In this document: one piece after another, positions 1 to 7,722 of the stretch
Layout: the number at the start of each line of letters is the position of its first letter
Position numbering within the stretch: the stretch's first letter is position 1
Assembly: GCA_964514105.1 (NCBI GenBank)
Contig: CAZEPJ010000067.1
Location: 1-24,065 of the forward strand
Reading direction: 5' to 3'
Origin: CAZEPJ01 sp964514105
GTDB taxonomy: Bacteria; Desulfobacterota; Desulfocorpusculales; Desulfocorpusculum
DNA: 24,065 nt
Program-made: the position numbers and the translations under genes
Notes under the pieces: generated by a model
Seen by the model: only the letters and a program-made list of their open reading frames with translations
What the model was told of the DNA's origin: nothing
Database searches by the model: none

Positions 1-52
1 TATCTCCGCCTGAAGATCCCGGAGTTCATCTCTTGGCAGGGCATCCAATGCT

Positions 53-74
53 GGTTATCATAGCTATCATTACC
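53..74. promoter_or_regulatory. Imperfect 22-bp palindrome upstream of dead mazEF
   Basis: The two 11-base halves pair at 9 of 11 positions around an AGCT centre, and the hexamer TATCAT occurs twice at 9-bp spacing (56-61 and 65-70). The site lies 21 bp before the antitoxin start codon, where antitoxins of this type commonly bind to repress their own operon. That role is inferred from position and symmetry only. The first 50 bases of the window show no gene that can be supported. Confidence 0.35.
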
Positions 75-95
75 AACGTTTGAAGGATGATTTTC

Positions 96-329
96 ATGCG
101 GACGGTACAGATGGCCCTGGATGACGATCTCGTCGAATCTGTGGACAGGATCTTCTAGGATCTCAGGACGACCCGCTCTTCCTTCACGCGGGATGCCCTG
201 CGTGAGGTCCTCGAACGGCGGGGCATGACTCAGCTTGAGCAGAAACATAGAACAGGCTACCCGTTGCGCCCCGTACAGAAAAACGAGTTCGCCGCTTGGG
301 AGAAAGAGCAGGATTGGGAGGCAGAATGA
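96..329 (+). pseudogene. Ribbon-helix-helix antitoxin (MazE-like), in-frame stop
   Basis: Read from ATG 96 (AAGGATGA lies just upstream), the frame gives MRTVQMALDDDLVESVDRIF, then TAG at 156-158. It then continues in the same frame as DLRTTRSSFTRDALREVLE and on to TGA at 327-329. The start, the V-Q-M-A-L-D-D strand and the TTRSSFTRDAL helix are typical of RHH/CopG-type MazE antitoxins, which bind DNA as dimers and neutralise a partner toxin through the C-terminal tail. The size (77 codons) is normal, and the only visible lesion is the amber codon at position 21. The stop overlaps the toxin ATG by 4 nt (ATGA), the normal layout of such operons. The region is poorer in GC than the rest of the window, which suggests a transferred module. 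The gene is almost certainly inactive because its toxin partner is also broken. Confidence 0.8.
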
Positions 330-601
330 AACGGGGTGACGTTCGGTAGTACACGTTCAGATCACGTGACAAGAAGCGTCCGGTTCTAGCTTTGACCCGA
401 GATTCGATACTTGAATACCTCTGATAAGTCGCTGTAGCGCCGATCACGTCGAGCATTCGAGATATTCCGAGCGAGGTAGTTCTGACGACAGACGACGGCA
501 TGCCAAAGGATTGCGCGGTCAATTTCGACCACATGCAGACGGTATCACACGGTAGAATTGGCGCTTTGATCACCAGACTGGCCCCAGCCAAGTTGGAATA
601 G
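326..601 (+). pseudogene. MazF/PemK-type endoribonuclease toxin, three internal stops
   Basis: Frame 326-601 begins MKRGDVR, then TAG (347-349), and continues as YTFRSRDKKRPVLALTRDSI. It meets TGA-TAA at 422-427 and continues as VAVAPITSSIRDIPSEVVL, then reads through a conserved C-terminal part (D-G-M-P-K-D-C-A-V-N-F-D-H) to TAG 599-601. These blocks are the MazF fold: the KRGDV start, the RPVL strand, the APITS segment and the N-F-D-H region. MazF toxins cut mRNA at short specific sequences. The length (91 codons) is slightly below the usual size of about 105-115. The double stop can be explained by an inserted T at about 422 and a lost G at about 428, which would restore L-D-K-V-A-V. It overlaps the antitoxin by 4 nt. 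It is inactive as it stands. Confidence 0.85.
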
Positions 602-846
602 ATACGAAGTGCCATTCTCCTTGCTCTTGATCTTTGAACCTAGCCCGGATTATTCGTTAAATTGTGCCCGGCCGGGCGCTGGACGGAGGCGCGCCATGTT
701 CCCATGGCTTTCAGCAACGGGAGGGGAATTGCCGGGCCGGCGGTTCAGTTGAACGCGGCCCTGCGCCCGACCAAAGGTCGCTGCGCTCCACCGCCTCCGG
801 ATAGTACGGCGTGGGGCCGCTTGCTCCGGGAGATCGGAGGGCAAAG

Positions 847-1305
847 ATGAACGGACAAGTGCCGGGGGTTGACGTGACGGCATTCACAATGGGCAGCGCC
901 GGCGATCTGGATGCAGTTGCACGACTTCTCGCGGCAGAAGGCCTGCCGCATCAGGATATCGCCGAACACATCCGCCACTTTGTTTTGGCCCGGGACCACG
1001 GGTATCTGATTGGGACCGCCGGCGTGCAGTTGTGCGGACGCGACGGCCTTCTGCGCTCGGTATGCGTGAGCGCGGGGCACAGAAACCGCGGCCTCGGGCG
1101 CAACCTGTGCCGTCAGGTGGTCGCGTACTCCAAGAACGCCGGTCTCACACGGCTGTTCCTTCTGACCACTTCCGCCGCGGGCTTCTTCGAGCGCATGGGG
1201 TTCTCCGCATGTTCGCGGGAGGTGGTCCCGTCGGGAGTGCTGCATACGGCTGAGTTCACATCCTTGTGCCCCGCAACCGCTGTGTGCATGGTAATGCGGC
1301 TGTAG
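847..1305 (+). CDS. arsN2: GNAT N-acetyltransferase, ArsN2-like
   Basis: A 152-residue protein with a single acetyltransferase domain. The acetyl-CoA loop reads RNRGLGRNL, following the strand LLRSVCVS. The downstream segment LFLLTTSAAGFFERMGF and the ending EFTSLCPATAVCM are typical of the ArsN2 group of arsenic-operon acetyltransferases. The family transfers acetyl groups from acetyl-CoA to small amines; the true substrate here is unknown. ATG 847 is chosen because GGAGGG (836-841) sits five bases before it, while the longer upstream frame has no ribosome site. No other ars gene is visible nearby, so an arsenic role rests on family resemblance alone. The following 225 bases hold no gene. 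Confidence 0.85.
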   Translation: MNGQVPGVDVTAFTMGSAGDLDAVARLLAAEGLPHQDIAEHIRHFVLARDHGYLIGTAGVQLCGRDGLLRSVCVSAGHRNRGLGRNLCRQVVAYSKNAGLTRLFLLTTSAAGFFERMGFSACSREVVPSGVLHTAEFTSLCPATAVCMVMRL

Positions 1306-1530
1306 GATACATGGGACATCTATGAACGGATGCCTTTCGGAGTGGGGCGATCAGCTCCCAAGCCAAGCGTGCCGACCCGGCCCATGCTGGCAAGGGCGGC
1401 CCACCTGCGGGCGTCCCGGGAGCCCTTGCGGGCGGCGGCGTCTTTCTCGCTCCAATGGCTGGTTCAGCCCTCGGAACCCCCAGGTTCAAGGCCTCGGGGC
1501 CGTGGCTGGGCCATGGAAGGGTCACAACCC

Positions 1531-1917
1531 GTGAGAATAGAGAGCCTCGATCACCTGGTTCTGACCGTCCAGGACGTCGAGACCACTGCGTCCTTCTATG
1601 CAAGGGTCCTGGGCATGGACATCATCGCTTTCGGACACGGACGAAAAGCCCTGTCCTTCGGCGCCCAGAAGATCAACCTTCATCCGCACGGACAGGAGTT
1701 CGAACCCAAAGCCAAGAGGCCGACGCCAGGCTCTGCGGATCTATGCTTTGTTGCGTCCGTTCCCATTGCCGACGTCACCGCCCACCTGGCAGCCTGCGGT
1801 GTTGCCGTGCTGGAGGGACCGGTCAGGAGGACCGGCGCAAGGGGCCCGATCGTCTCGGTGTATTTCCGCGACCCGGACATGAATCTCATTGAAGTGTCCA
1901 GCTATGAAGAGGCCTGA
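1531..1917 (+). CDS. VOC family protein (glyoxalase/dioxygenase fold)
   Basis: A 128-residue single-domain vicinal oxygen chelate protein. It opens with MRIESLDHLVLTVQDVE (GTG start) and ends RDPDMNLIEVSSYEE. His8, His51 and Glu121 fall where this family places its metal ligands. A long conserved stretch (KINLHP, TPGSADLCF, VERTGA-like, GPIVSVYFRDPD) matches the small VOC proteins annotated as virulence-associated or glyoxalase-like. The reaction cannot be stated. GTG 1531 is preferred because GGAAGGG lies about ten bases upstream. An alternative ATG at 1513 would add six residues; the open frame further upstream looks non-coding. A likely terminator lies at 2172-2201. Confidence 0.85.
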   Translation: MRIESLDHLVLTVQDVETTASFYARVLGMDIIAFGHGRKALSFGAQKINLHPHGQEFEPKAKRPTPGSADLCFVASVPIADVTAHLAACGVAVLEGPVRRTGARGPIVSVYFRDPDMNLIEVSSYEEA

Positions 1918-2268
1918 CCGCGCGATCCACCCGACCGGGGCGGGACCGCGCGGCCGTCCGTGGGCTCAGGCCTCCTTGTGCGACCCGGCCGCAGATCGAG
2001 CGCCAAGACCGGCACGGGCCGGGATGGCCCAGGGCAGCCTCGGGCGGGACGGAGCCGCCGAGCGGTCATCGCCCCCCCGGCAGGGCGCGGGCGCCGAGTC
2101 CCCGGTTGGATGAACGGTGCCTGCATGATGAGATCCGAGCGGAAAGCGACGGAGATGTCTGGATGACGGTCCTCGCCCCTGCCATGGGCGGGTCTCTCTT
2201 TGGGGTCGGGAGGCGCCTTGCTGGCAGCTTGGCGCCCTTTCGACGTCGCGAAGGGCAGGGACGGTGAC
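1918..2268. other. Intergenic region, no gene seen
   Basis: These 351 bases carry no open frame with recognisable protein features on either strand. The only structure noted is the hairpin with a pyrimidine tail at 2172-2201 and a loose GGCGCC inverted repeat near 2210-2235. Confidence 0.5.
2172..2201 (+). terminator. Putative intrinsic terminator
   Basis: CTCGCCC (2172-2178) pairs with GGGCGGG (2186-2192), allowing one T-G wobble, around a 7-base loop. It is followed directly by TCTCTCTTT. It could end transcription from the VOC gene or from a longer acetyltransferase-VOC transcript. Confidence 0.4.
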
Positions 2269-3084
2269 ATGAAAGGCGGTATGCGAATGTCCAACCAGAG
2301 CGCATGGGAGCGGTTCTTCGACGACCACGCACCCATCTATGAGGAAAACGTGTTCACCAAGAACACGGTTTGCGAGGTGGACTTCCTTCTCGAGGAACTG
2401 GGGCTCTCGCCCGGCGCCTCGATTCTCGACGTGGGCTGCGGCACGGGTCGCCATGCCATCGAATTGGCAAGGCGGGGCTACGCGGTGACGGGCCTGGATC
2501 TCTCCTCGGAGATGCTCGCCAGGGCCAGGGCCGCCGCCGCGGCTGCGGGCGTTGGCGTGGAATGGGTCCGCTGCGACGCCGCCCGGTTCTCCTTCCCGGA
2601 GAGGTACGACGCGGCCATCTGCCTGTGCGAGGGTGCGTTCGGCCTTCTGGGCCGGGATGATGATCCCGTTGATCAGCCCCTGTCCATACTGGTCAATGTC
2701 TCCAGAAGCCTCAAGCCCCGGGCGAAGGCCCTTTTCACCGTTCTCAACGGTTCGGCCATGGTTCGGAGGCATGAGAACCGGGACGTGACCGAGGGCCGCT
2801 TCGACCCCATCACCATGGTCCGGTCCTCGGAGCTCGCACCTCGGGAGGGGATGCCGGCGGTGGCCCTGCGGGAGCGGGCCTTCATGCCGACGGAGCTCGT
2901 GCTGCTCTTCCGCGCGGCGGGAATGGCCGTGCTTCACCTGTGGGGAGGCACTGCCGGGAGTTGGGGCCGGAGGCCTCTGGATCTGGACGAGATCGAGATC
3001 ATGGTCGTGGCCTGCAGGACCACCGAACCATGGCCCCTCGAACGGATGCAGGACTCGCTGAAGGACAAGGGATGCACAGGATGA
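2269..3084 (+). CDS. Class I SAM-dependent methyltransferase
   Basis: A protein of up to 271 residues with a Rossmann-fold methyltransferase core. Motif I is ILDVGCGTGRH, followed by the acidic strand end VTGLDLSSEML that binds the SAM ribose, then WVRCDAARF and YDAAICLCEG for motifs II-III. The N-terminal W-x-R-F-F-D-D-H-A-P-I-Y segment is common in methyltransferases of the ubiquinone/small-molecule type. The substrate is unknown. Starts at ATG 2269, 2281 or 2287 are all possible; none has a clear ribosome site, and 2287 (MSNQSAWERFF) removes a weakly conserved leader. The stop overlaps the next reading frame at ATG 3081 (ATGA), so the two genes were probably co-translated before the second was damaged. 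Confidence 0.85.
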   Translation: MKGGMRMSNQSAWERFFDDHAPIYEENVFTKNTVCEVDFLLEELGLSPGASILDVGCGTGRHAIELARRGYAVTGLDLSSEMLARARAAAAAAGVGVEWVRCDAARFSFPERYDAAICLCEGAFGLLGRDDDPVDQPLSILVNVSRSLKPRAKALFTVLNGSAMVRRHENRDVTEGRFDPITMVRSSELAPREGMPAVALRERAFMPTELVLLFRAAGMAVLHLWGGTAGSWGRRPLDLDEIEIMVVACRTTEPWPLERMQDSLKDKGCTG

Positions 3085-3570
3085 AAGCCGCACTGGGAGT
3101 GCCCCTGGAGGCAGCGCAGGCCCGGACGCAGGGGCAGGAGCTGAAGCGGTTGAGCCTCGACGATGGGGCTCTTGTGCGCCCCGGGATCGAGCCGGATGCC
3201 AAGGTCAAGGCCGGGGGGACCGGCTCCCCGAAGATCGCGACCCTGTGGCCCACCACCGTATGTCTGGGAAAGGCGGTGGGGCCGGGGATCGAGAGCGCCA
3301 AGCTGGTGAACGCGGCCAGGGTGGGATCGGAGCTGGACGGGACAGCGTTCCTGGAGATGTGGACGCACGTCGGAGGCGGACAGTTCTTCTCCCGGGGGGA
3401 TGAACGACGTGGTCGAAGCAAGGTCCGAATGGAAGACGATCCGGACCCCGTTTCTGTTTCAGAAGGGACAGAAGCCCGAGAAGATCACGCTCAAGCTGGG
3501 GGTCAACGGCCGGGGAACGGTCTGGATCGACGACACCGTGCCCTCCCGGGAGCCCCGGCCGCAGCCATAA
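3081..3570 (+). pseudogene. CBM-like beta-sandwich domain protein, frameshifted
   Basis: ATG 3081 overlaps the methyltransferase stop. The first frame ends its recognisable part at ELDGTAFLEMWTHVGGGQFF-SRG. The matching C-terminal half then continues one base out of frame from ATG 3400 (MNDVVEARSEWKTIRTPF) to GTVWIDD and TAA 3568-3570. The two halves join cleanly if one G is removed from the run of six Gs at 3394-3399. The pattern (an A-x-L-E-M-W strand, an E-W-K-T-I-x-T-P-F strand, L-x-V-N-G-x-G-T-V-W-I-D-D) is that of a conserved carbohydrate-binding-like jelly-roll domain of unknown ligand. The N-terminus lacks a clear signal peptide or anchor, so it may be shortened as well. The shift could be real decay or an error in the G run. 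Confidence 0.7.
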
Positions 3571-3616
3571 AGAGCCTGCCCCGGACCTCGCGGGGGGATG
3601 AATCCAGGAGGATCGG

Positions 3617-5527
3617 ATGACGCTGTTTGACAGGACACCCAAGGACACCGCCCAATTCGTCATGGGGAACCAGGCCATCGCCCGGGGGGCCCTGGAGGCG
3701 GGCGTCCAGTTTGCCGCCGGGTACCCCGGGACGCCCTCGTCCGAGATCGTGCAGACGCTCAGCGAGGCCGCCAAGACCCTCAACCTCCACGCGGAATGGT
3801 CCACGAACGAGAAGGTCGGGGCCGAAGCCGCTGCGGCCGCGGCCTTCGCCGGGCTGAGATCCCTCGTGGCCATGAAGAACGCGGGGCTCAGCGTGGCCCT
3901 GGACTTCCTGACCCATCTCAGCTACACCGGCCTGGGAGAGGGCGGTGGGGCCATGCTCGCCGTGGTGTGCGACGACCCCAGCGCCCACTCCAGCGGCGAT
4001 GAGACCGACTCCCGGTGGCTCGCCCCCTTCGCCTCGGCGCCCCTGGTGGAGGCGAGCAGCGTCCAGGAGGCCAAAGATCTCACCCGGTGGGCCTTTGACG
4101 TCTCCCAGGAGTTCAGGTGCTTCGTCCTCCTCCGGGGCTATACGCGGCTGTGCCATGCCAGCGGCACGGTGGCCATGGCCGAGCTGCCGGACTTGCACCG
4201 AACGGCCAGATCGGACACCGCCGTCGCCATCAATCCCTACCTGGGGCTTCCCCATCACGAGGCCGTCCTGGAGAAGCTGGAGCGCGTGCGCGAGCGCTTC
4301 GAGAGCAGCCCCTTCAATCGGTACGAGGGGCCGGACAGACCGGAGCTGATCATCGTCTGCGGGGGGAGCGGGAGGCCATGCTCCGTCGAGGCAGTGGACG
4401 CCCTGGGCCTGCACCACCGGGTGGGCCTGCTCAAGCTGGGGACCCTCTGGCCGCTGCCCAGGCGGTTCGTCAGAGGCCATCTGGGCGGCACGAGCGCCGT
4501 CCTTTTCGCGGAGGAGGTCGATCCCTTCCTGGAGCACCATGTCAAGTTGATGCTGGCCGACGACCCGATCCCGGGCCTGCGCACCTTCGGCAAGGGATCC
4601 GGCCACATTCCGGCGTCCGGCGAGATCACCCCGGACCGGGTCATCGCCGCCCTGTGCCGGATCTTCGGCCTGGAATACGCCCCCCGGGGGCGCGGCTATG
4701 AGGAGGCGCTCTCGGCCTCGGCCGGCCCCCTCATGATCAGCCGGGGACTCACCTGGTGTCCCGGCTGCCCGCATCGGGCCAGCTTCTGGGCGCTGGACAA
4801 GGCCATCAAGGCGGACGGCCGAGACGCCTACGTCACCGGCGACATCGGGTGTTACACCCTGGACGTGTTCCCCGAGGGCAAGGCGCAGATGAAGATCCTT
4901 CACGCCATGGGATCCGGGACCGGGCTGGCCGCGGGCTTCGGGCAGCTGGGCCGCTTCGGGTACACCCAGCCGGTCATCAATGTCTGCGGGGACTCGACGT
5001 TCTTCCATGCAGCGATCCCGGCCCTCATCAGTGCGGTCCACAATCGATCGGACATGACGGTGGTGATCCTCGACAACGCGGCAACGGCCATGACGGGCTT
5101 TCAATCCCACCCGGGAACCGGATTCAATGCCGTTGGCGAGCCTGCGGAAAGGATCGACGTGGAGAGGCTGTGCCGGGCACTGGGCTGCAACGTGACCATT
5201 GGCGATCCCTTCGACATCCAGGGGACGGTGAAGGCGCTCCGTCGCCTTCTCAAGGAGAAAGGCGTCAAGGTCCTGGTGCTGAGGCGACGGTGCGAGATCG
5301 CCAGGATGAAGCGGGACCAGGGAAGGCCGTTCGCCGTGCACGTCGATGTGGGCCGGTGCAAGGGCGCAGGGTGCGGGATCTGCTCCAGCCGGTTTCGATG
5401 CCCGGCGATCTCGGAAGACCCCGCCACGGGAATGGCCCGCATCAGGGAGGACGCCTGCTGCGGCTGCGGCGTCTGTGCGGATATCTGCCCGTTCCACGCC
5501 ATCGTCCGGGAGGCCAACGCGTCATGA
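3617..5527 (+). CDS. iorA: Indolepyruvate:ferredoxin oxidoreductase, alpha subunit
   Basis: A 636-residue protein of full family length. It oxidatively decarboxylates aryl-2-oxo acids (indolepyruvate, phenylpyruvate) made by transamination of aromatic amino acids to acyl-CoA, reducing ferredoxin in the cytoplasm. The N-terminal pyrimidine-binding domain starts GNQAIARGALEAGVQF and includes AGYPGTPSSEI. The thiamine diphosphate domain shows CPGCPHRASFW (about residue 380), GDIGCYTL (about 408) and CGDSTFFHAAIPAL (about 457). Two C-terminal ferredoxin-like cysteine clusters follow: CKGAGCGICSSRFRCP (about 580) and CCGCGVCADICP (about 613). ATG 3617 has AGGAGG at 3605-3610. The gene overlaps iorB by 4 nt. 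No aromatic aminotransferase is adjacent, so the in vivo substrate is inferred from the family. Confidence 0.97.
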   Translation: MTLFDRTPKDTAQFVMGNQAIARGALEAGVQFAAGYPGTPSSEIVQTLSEAAKTLNLHAEWSTNEKVGAEAAAAAAFAGLRSLVAMKNAGLSVALDFLTHLSYTGLGEGGGAMLAVVCDDPSAHSSGDETDSRWLAPFASAPLVEASSVQEAKDLTRWAFDVSQEFRCFVLLRGYTRLCHASGTVAMAELPDLHRTARSDTAVAINPYLGLPHHEAVLEKLERVRERFESSPFNRYEGPDRPELIIVCGGSGRPCSVEAVDALGLHHRVGLLKLGTLWPLPRRFVRGHLGGTSAVLFAEEVDPFLEHHVKLMLADDPIPGLRTFGKGSGHIPASGEITPDRVIAALCRIFGLEYAPRGRGYEEALSASAGPLMISRGLTWCPGCPHRASFWALDKAIKADGRDAYVTGDIGCYTLDVFPEGKAQMKILHAMGSGTGLAAGFGQLGRFGYTQPVINVCGDSTFFHAAIPALISAVHNRSDMTVVILDNAATAMTGFQSHPGTGFNAVGEPAERIDVERLCRALGCNVTIGDPFDIQGTVKALRRLLKEKGVKVLVLRRRCEIARMKRDQGRPFAVHVDVGRCKGAGCGICSSRFRCPAISEDPATGMARIREDACCGCGVCADICPFHAIVREANAS

Positions 5528-6138
5528 CAGATCGACCCGATCCGATGAACATGGTCATTTGCGGCGTGGGCGGACAGGGGAACATCCTCCTGTCCAGGAT
5601 GATCGGAAGGATCCTCATTCGGAAAGGGTACCGCGTCGGCATCGGCGAGACCTTCGGCGCCGCCCAGCGGGGCGGTTCCGTGTTCAGCACGCTGCGGATT
5701 TCGCCGGAGAAAGACCACGGGCCGCTGATCCCCGAGGGCAAGGCGCACGTCATCATGAGCCTGGAGCCCCTCGAGGCCCTCCGGATGATGGCCCTGTTCG
5801 GCAATCCCGATGTGGTGTCCCTTTTCAACACGCAACCCGTGTACCCCGTGGGCGTCCTGGCCAGACGGTTCGACTATCCGGCCGTCGAGGACCTCAAGGC
5901 GGCCATCGGGAAGCTGTCCCGACGGTCCTGGTCCCTCAACGCCACGCAGTTGGCCATGGAGCTCAAGGCCCCCATCGTGGCCAACATCATCATGCTGGGC
6001 GCCCTGGCCGCCAGCATGGCCATTCCAGTGGACCTGGAGGACGTCCGCACCGAGATCGGGAACAGCTTCCCCCCGGACAAGGTGGAGCTCAATCTTCAGG
6101 CGGTGGACCTGGGGCGACGGGCCATCGCCAAGGGATAG
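5524..6138 (+). CDS. iorB: Indolepyruvate:ferredoxin oxidoreductase, beta subunit
   Basis: A 204-residue protein, normal for the gamma-type domain of 2-oxo acid:ferredoxin oxidoreductases that pairs with IorA. Near the N-terminus it carries the glycine-rich motif VICGVGGQGNILLSRMIG, then GETFGAAQRGGSVFSTLRI, which is characteristic of IorB. ATG 5524 lies inside the iorA stop (ATGA), so translation is probably coupled and the two subunits are made in equal amounts. A perfect hairpin (6163-6182) follows the stop by 24 bases. Confidence 0.96.
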   Translation: MTDRPDPMNMVICGVGGQGNILLSRMIGRILIRKGYRVGIGETFGAAQRGGSVFSTLRISPEKDHGPLIPEGKAHVIMSLEPLEALRMMALFGNPDVVSLFNTQPVYPVGVLARRFDYPAVEDLKAAIGKLSRRSWSLNATQLAMELKAPIVANIIMLGALAASMAIPVDLEDVRTEIGNSFPPDKVELNLQAVDLGRRAIAKG

Positions 6139-6162
6139 CAGAATGGGCGCCCCGCGCGCCTG

Positions 6163-6182
6163 CGGCCCGGCGTGTCGGGCCG
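6163..6182 (+). terminator. Hairpin downstream of iorB
   Basis: CGGCCCG (6163-6169) and CGGGCCG (6176-6182) form a perfect 7-bp stem with a 6-base loop, 24 bases after the iorB stop. No T-run follows, so it may be a weak or factor-assisted terminator or an mRNA-stabilising structure. Confidence 0.4.
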
Positions 6183-6219
6183 TGGGGCAGATCCCGGGCG
6201 CCACAGGAGGGCCCGAGGA

Positions 6220-6248
6220 TTGACAGGGGTCCGCCGGTTCCCTACAGT
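6220..6248 (+). promoter_or_regulatory. Sigma70-type promoter for the SDR gene
   Basis: TTGACA (6220-6225, a perfect -35) is followed after exactly 17 bp by TACAGT (6243-6248, four of six consensus bases). It predicts a leader of about 50 bases before ATG 6307. This indicates that the SDR gene can be expressed separately from iorAB. Confidence 0.55.
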
Positions 6249-6306
6249 GGAGCCCTGCCCCATGCCAGCAACGGGCCATGACATGAGGGACCTCAGGGGG
6301 AAGGAC

Positions 6307-7080
6307 ATGGACATCAACCTCAAGGACAGGGTCGCGGTCATCACGGGCGCCACCGCGGGCATCGGCCTGGCCGCCGCCGAGCTCTTTGCCCGGGAAGGGG
6401 CCGAGGTGGCCATCTGCAGCAGAAAGGCCGCCAGTGTGGAGCAGACCGTGCGGTATCTCGAGGAGCGGGGGCTGAGGGTCTACGGGGAAGCCCTGGACGT
6501 CTCGCACCGATCCGCCCTGGAGGCATTTGCGGACCGGGTCGAGAAGCGCTTCGGGGGCATCGACGTGTGGGTGAGCAATGCCGGCATCTTCGTCCAGAAG
6601 AAGATCATCGATACCTCGGAGGATCTCTGGCAAAGCGTGCTGGACATCAACTTGAAATCCGTGTTCTACGGGGGGCACATCGCCGCCGACAAGCTGAAGC
6701 GCCGGGGGGGCGGGGTCCTCATCAACGCCGCTTCCTTCGCCTCGGTCATGCCGGCCGTGGGCAGCGGCGTGTACGCGGCCTCCAAGGCGGCCGTCGTGAG
6801 CATGACCCGGTCCCTGGCCGCCGAGCTGGCGCCGTTCAACATCCGCGTGGTGGGATACATCCCGGGGATCATCGAGACCCCCATGACCGAGTCCTGGATC
6901 CGCGCCAAGGGGGACGTGCTCGCCGGCCAAGCCGCGCTCCAGCGGGTGGGCACGGCTGAGGAAGTGGCCAATGTCCTTTTGTTTCTGGCATCGGACAAGG
7001 CCTCGTTCATCACGGGCACCTGCGTGGAGGTCTCCGGCGGCAAGTTCTGCGTCCAGAACCCCCAGGACGCCTGGGCATGA
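6307..7080 (+). CDS. Short-chain dehydrogenase/reductase (SDR)
   Basis: A 257-residue classical SDR, a NAD(P)-dependent alcohol/ketone oxidoreductase. The cofactor loop TGATAGIG is at residues 13-20, NAG at 91-93 and the catalytic set at Asn115, Ser143, Tyr156 and Lys160 (YAASK). The C-terminal SDKASFITGTCVEVSGGKF is the usual end of FabG-like enzymes. The basic residue after strand 2 (CSRK) hints at NADP, but this is weak evidence. ATG 6307 is preceded by GGGGGAAGG. The gene has its own promoter and is followed by a region of broken genes. The substrate is unknown. A 2-hydroxy or 3-hydroxy acid would fit the neighbourhood, but nothing in the sequence decides it. Confidence 0.92.
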   Translation: MDINLKDRVAVITGATAGIGLAAAELFAREGAEVAICSRKAASVEQTVRYLEERGLRVYGEALDVSHRSALEAFADRVEKRFGGIDVWVSNAGIFVQKKIIDTSEDLWQSVLDINLKSVFYGGHIAADKLKRRGGGVLINAASFASVMPAVGSGVYAASKAAVVSMTRSLAAELAPFNIRVVGYIPGIIETPMTESWIRAKGDVLAGQAALQRVGTAEEVANVLLFLASDKASFITGTCVEVSGGKFCVQNPQDAWA

Positions 7081-7146
7081 CGGCCCGGTGCGGAGGCAGC
7101 CCGGGAGCGGCGACGGCCCCCACCGCCCTGGGGAAGCAATTCGGAG

Positions 7147-7609
7147 ATGCTGGGAAGTACTGCATGGTCAACGCCCGACGAGCTGTTTCGTCGCATGGCG
7201 GGCGAGGCCGACTGCATCGTTGGCATCCTGCGCCGGATCATGGCCGCGGACAGTGCGGCGCCCCCGGGGGATAGCTACGGCAGGCTGATCCGTGCGGTGG
7301 AGCCCGGGTTTCAGAGATTCGGCTTGGGGACGCATGGGGGTCCGGGTGCCCGAGGAGCTGATCCGCCGCAAAAGGATGCAGGATGCCATCCCGGCCGTAA
7401 TGGGACACCAACGGATGACCCACGGCGGTCTGGGCGGGTCCACGGACCTGGGGTTCATCGTGGAGGCGCTGAGGCCCGAGAAGGCCGAGGTCGCCCACTT
7501 CGGCGTGGCAAGGGCTTCAGACATTGGGGCCCACGCGATGGATGAGTTCGTCAACGTGGCGGCTCTGGTCACGGTGACCAAGGAGTTGGCATACTATCTC
7601 GCGGCCTAG
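7147..7609 (+). pseudogene. M20 family metallopeptidase remnant, deleted and frameshifted
   Basis: The start, from ATG 7147, holds TPDELFRRMAGEADCIVGIL and AADSAAPPGDSYGRLIRAVE, the N-terminal helix and P-P-G-x-x-Y signature of M20 (ArgE/DapE-type) peptidases. After a frame change near 7320-7345 the sequence continues RVPEELIRRKRM and then jumps to a typical M20 C-terminus (GGSTDLGFIVEALRPEKAEV, DIGAHAMDEFVNV, TKELAYYLAA) ending in TAG 7607-7609. About 250 residues are missing, including most of the metal-binding residues (the HxD, the D-x-K-G-G segment and the E-E pair). Only a C-terminal GAHAMDEF-type segment survives. It is not functional. With the solute-binding remnant that follows, it suggests a lost peptide-use operon. 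Confidence 0.7.
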
Positions 7610-7613
7610 ACCA

Positions 7614-7633
7614 CGGGCCGTGGCCACGGCCCG
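7614..7633. repeat. Perfect 20-bp palindrome after M20 remnant
   Basis: The half-site CGGGCCGTGG is followed immediately by its exact reverse complement CCACGGCCCG with no loop, four bases after the M20 remnant stop. It could be a terminator stem, a protein-binding dyad or a leftover end of a lost element. Nothing distinguishes these. Confidence 0.6.
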
Positions 7634-7722
7634 CCGGGAGGGGCGGGGAAAGGCTGGGCCCATCCATGGCGTGGAGGCATCCGACCAAACCTCGCATGGG
7701 ATGGGGCAAGGGGGGCTGAGCC

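Noticed and set aside
96..601. TAG codons in the mazE-like and mazF-like frames read as pyrrolysine, suggested by the corrinoid genes in the same window
   Set aside because: The toxin frame also contains TGA and TAA, no pyrrolysine genes are visible, and neither protein family has a conserved residue at these places that would need it. Decay is simpler.
625..680. Motif AGCCCGGATTATTCG and the palindrome GCCCGGCCGGGC as a possible insertion-sequence end
   Set aside because: No transposase, second end or target duplication is visible, so the resemblance to an element end cannot be supported.
1330..1530. N-terminal extension of the VOC protein by about 67 residues
   Set aside because: The extra sequence is Arg/Pro-rich and lacks the VOC fold pattern. 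GTG 1531 has a ribosome site and gives the normal family length.
3503..5497. Long open frame on the minus strand opposite iorA
   Set aside because: It is a by-product of high GC in the third codon position. The plus strand has complete IorA motifs and a ribosome site, and the antisense translation has no family features.
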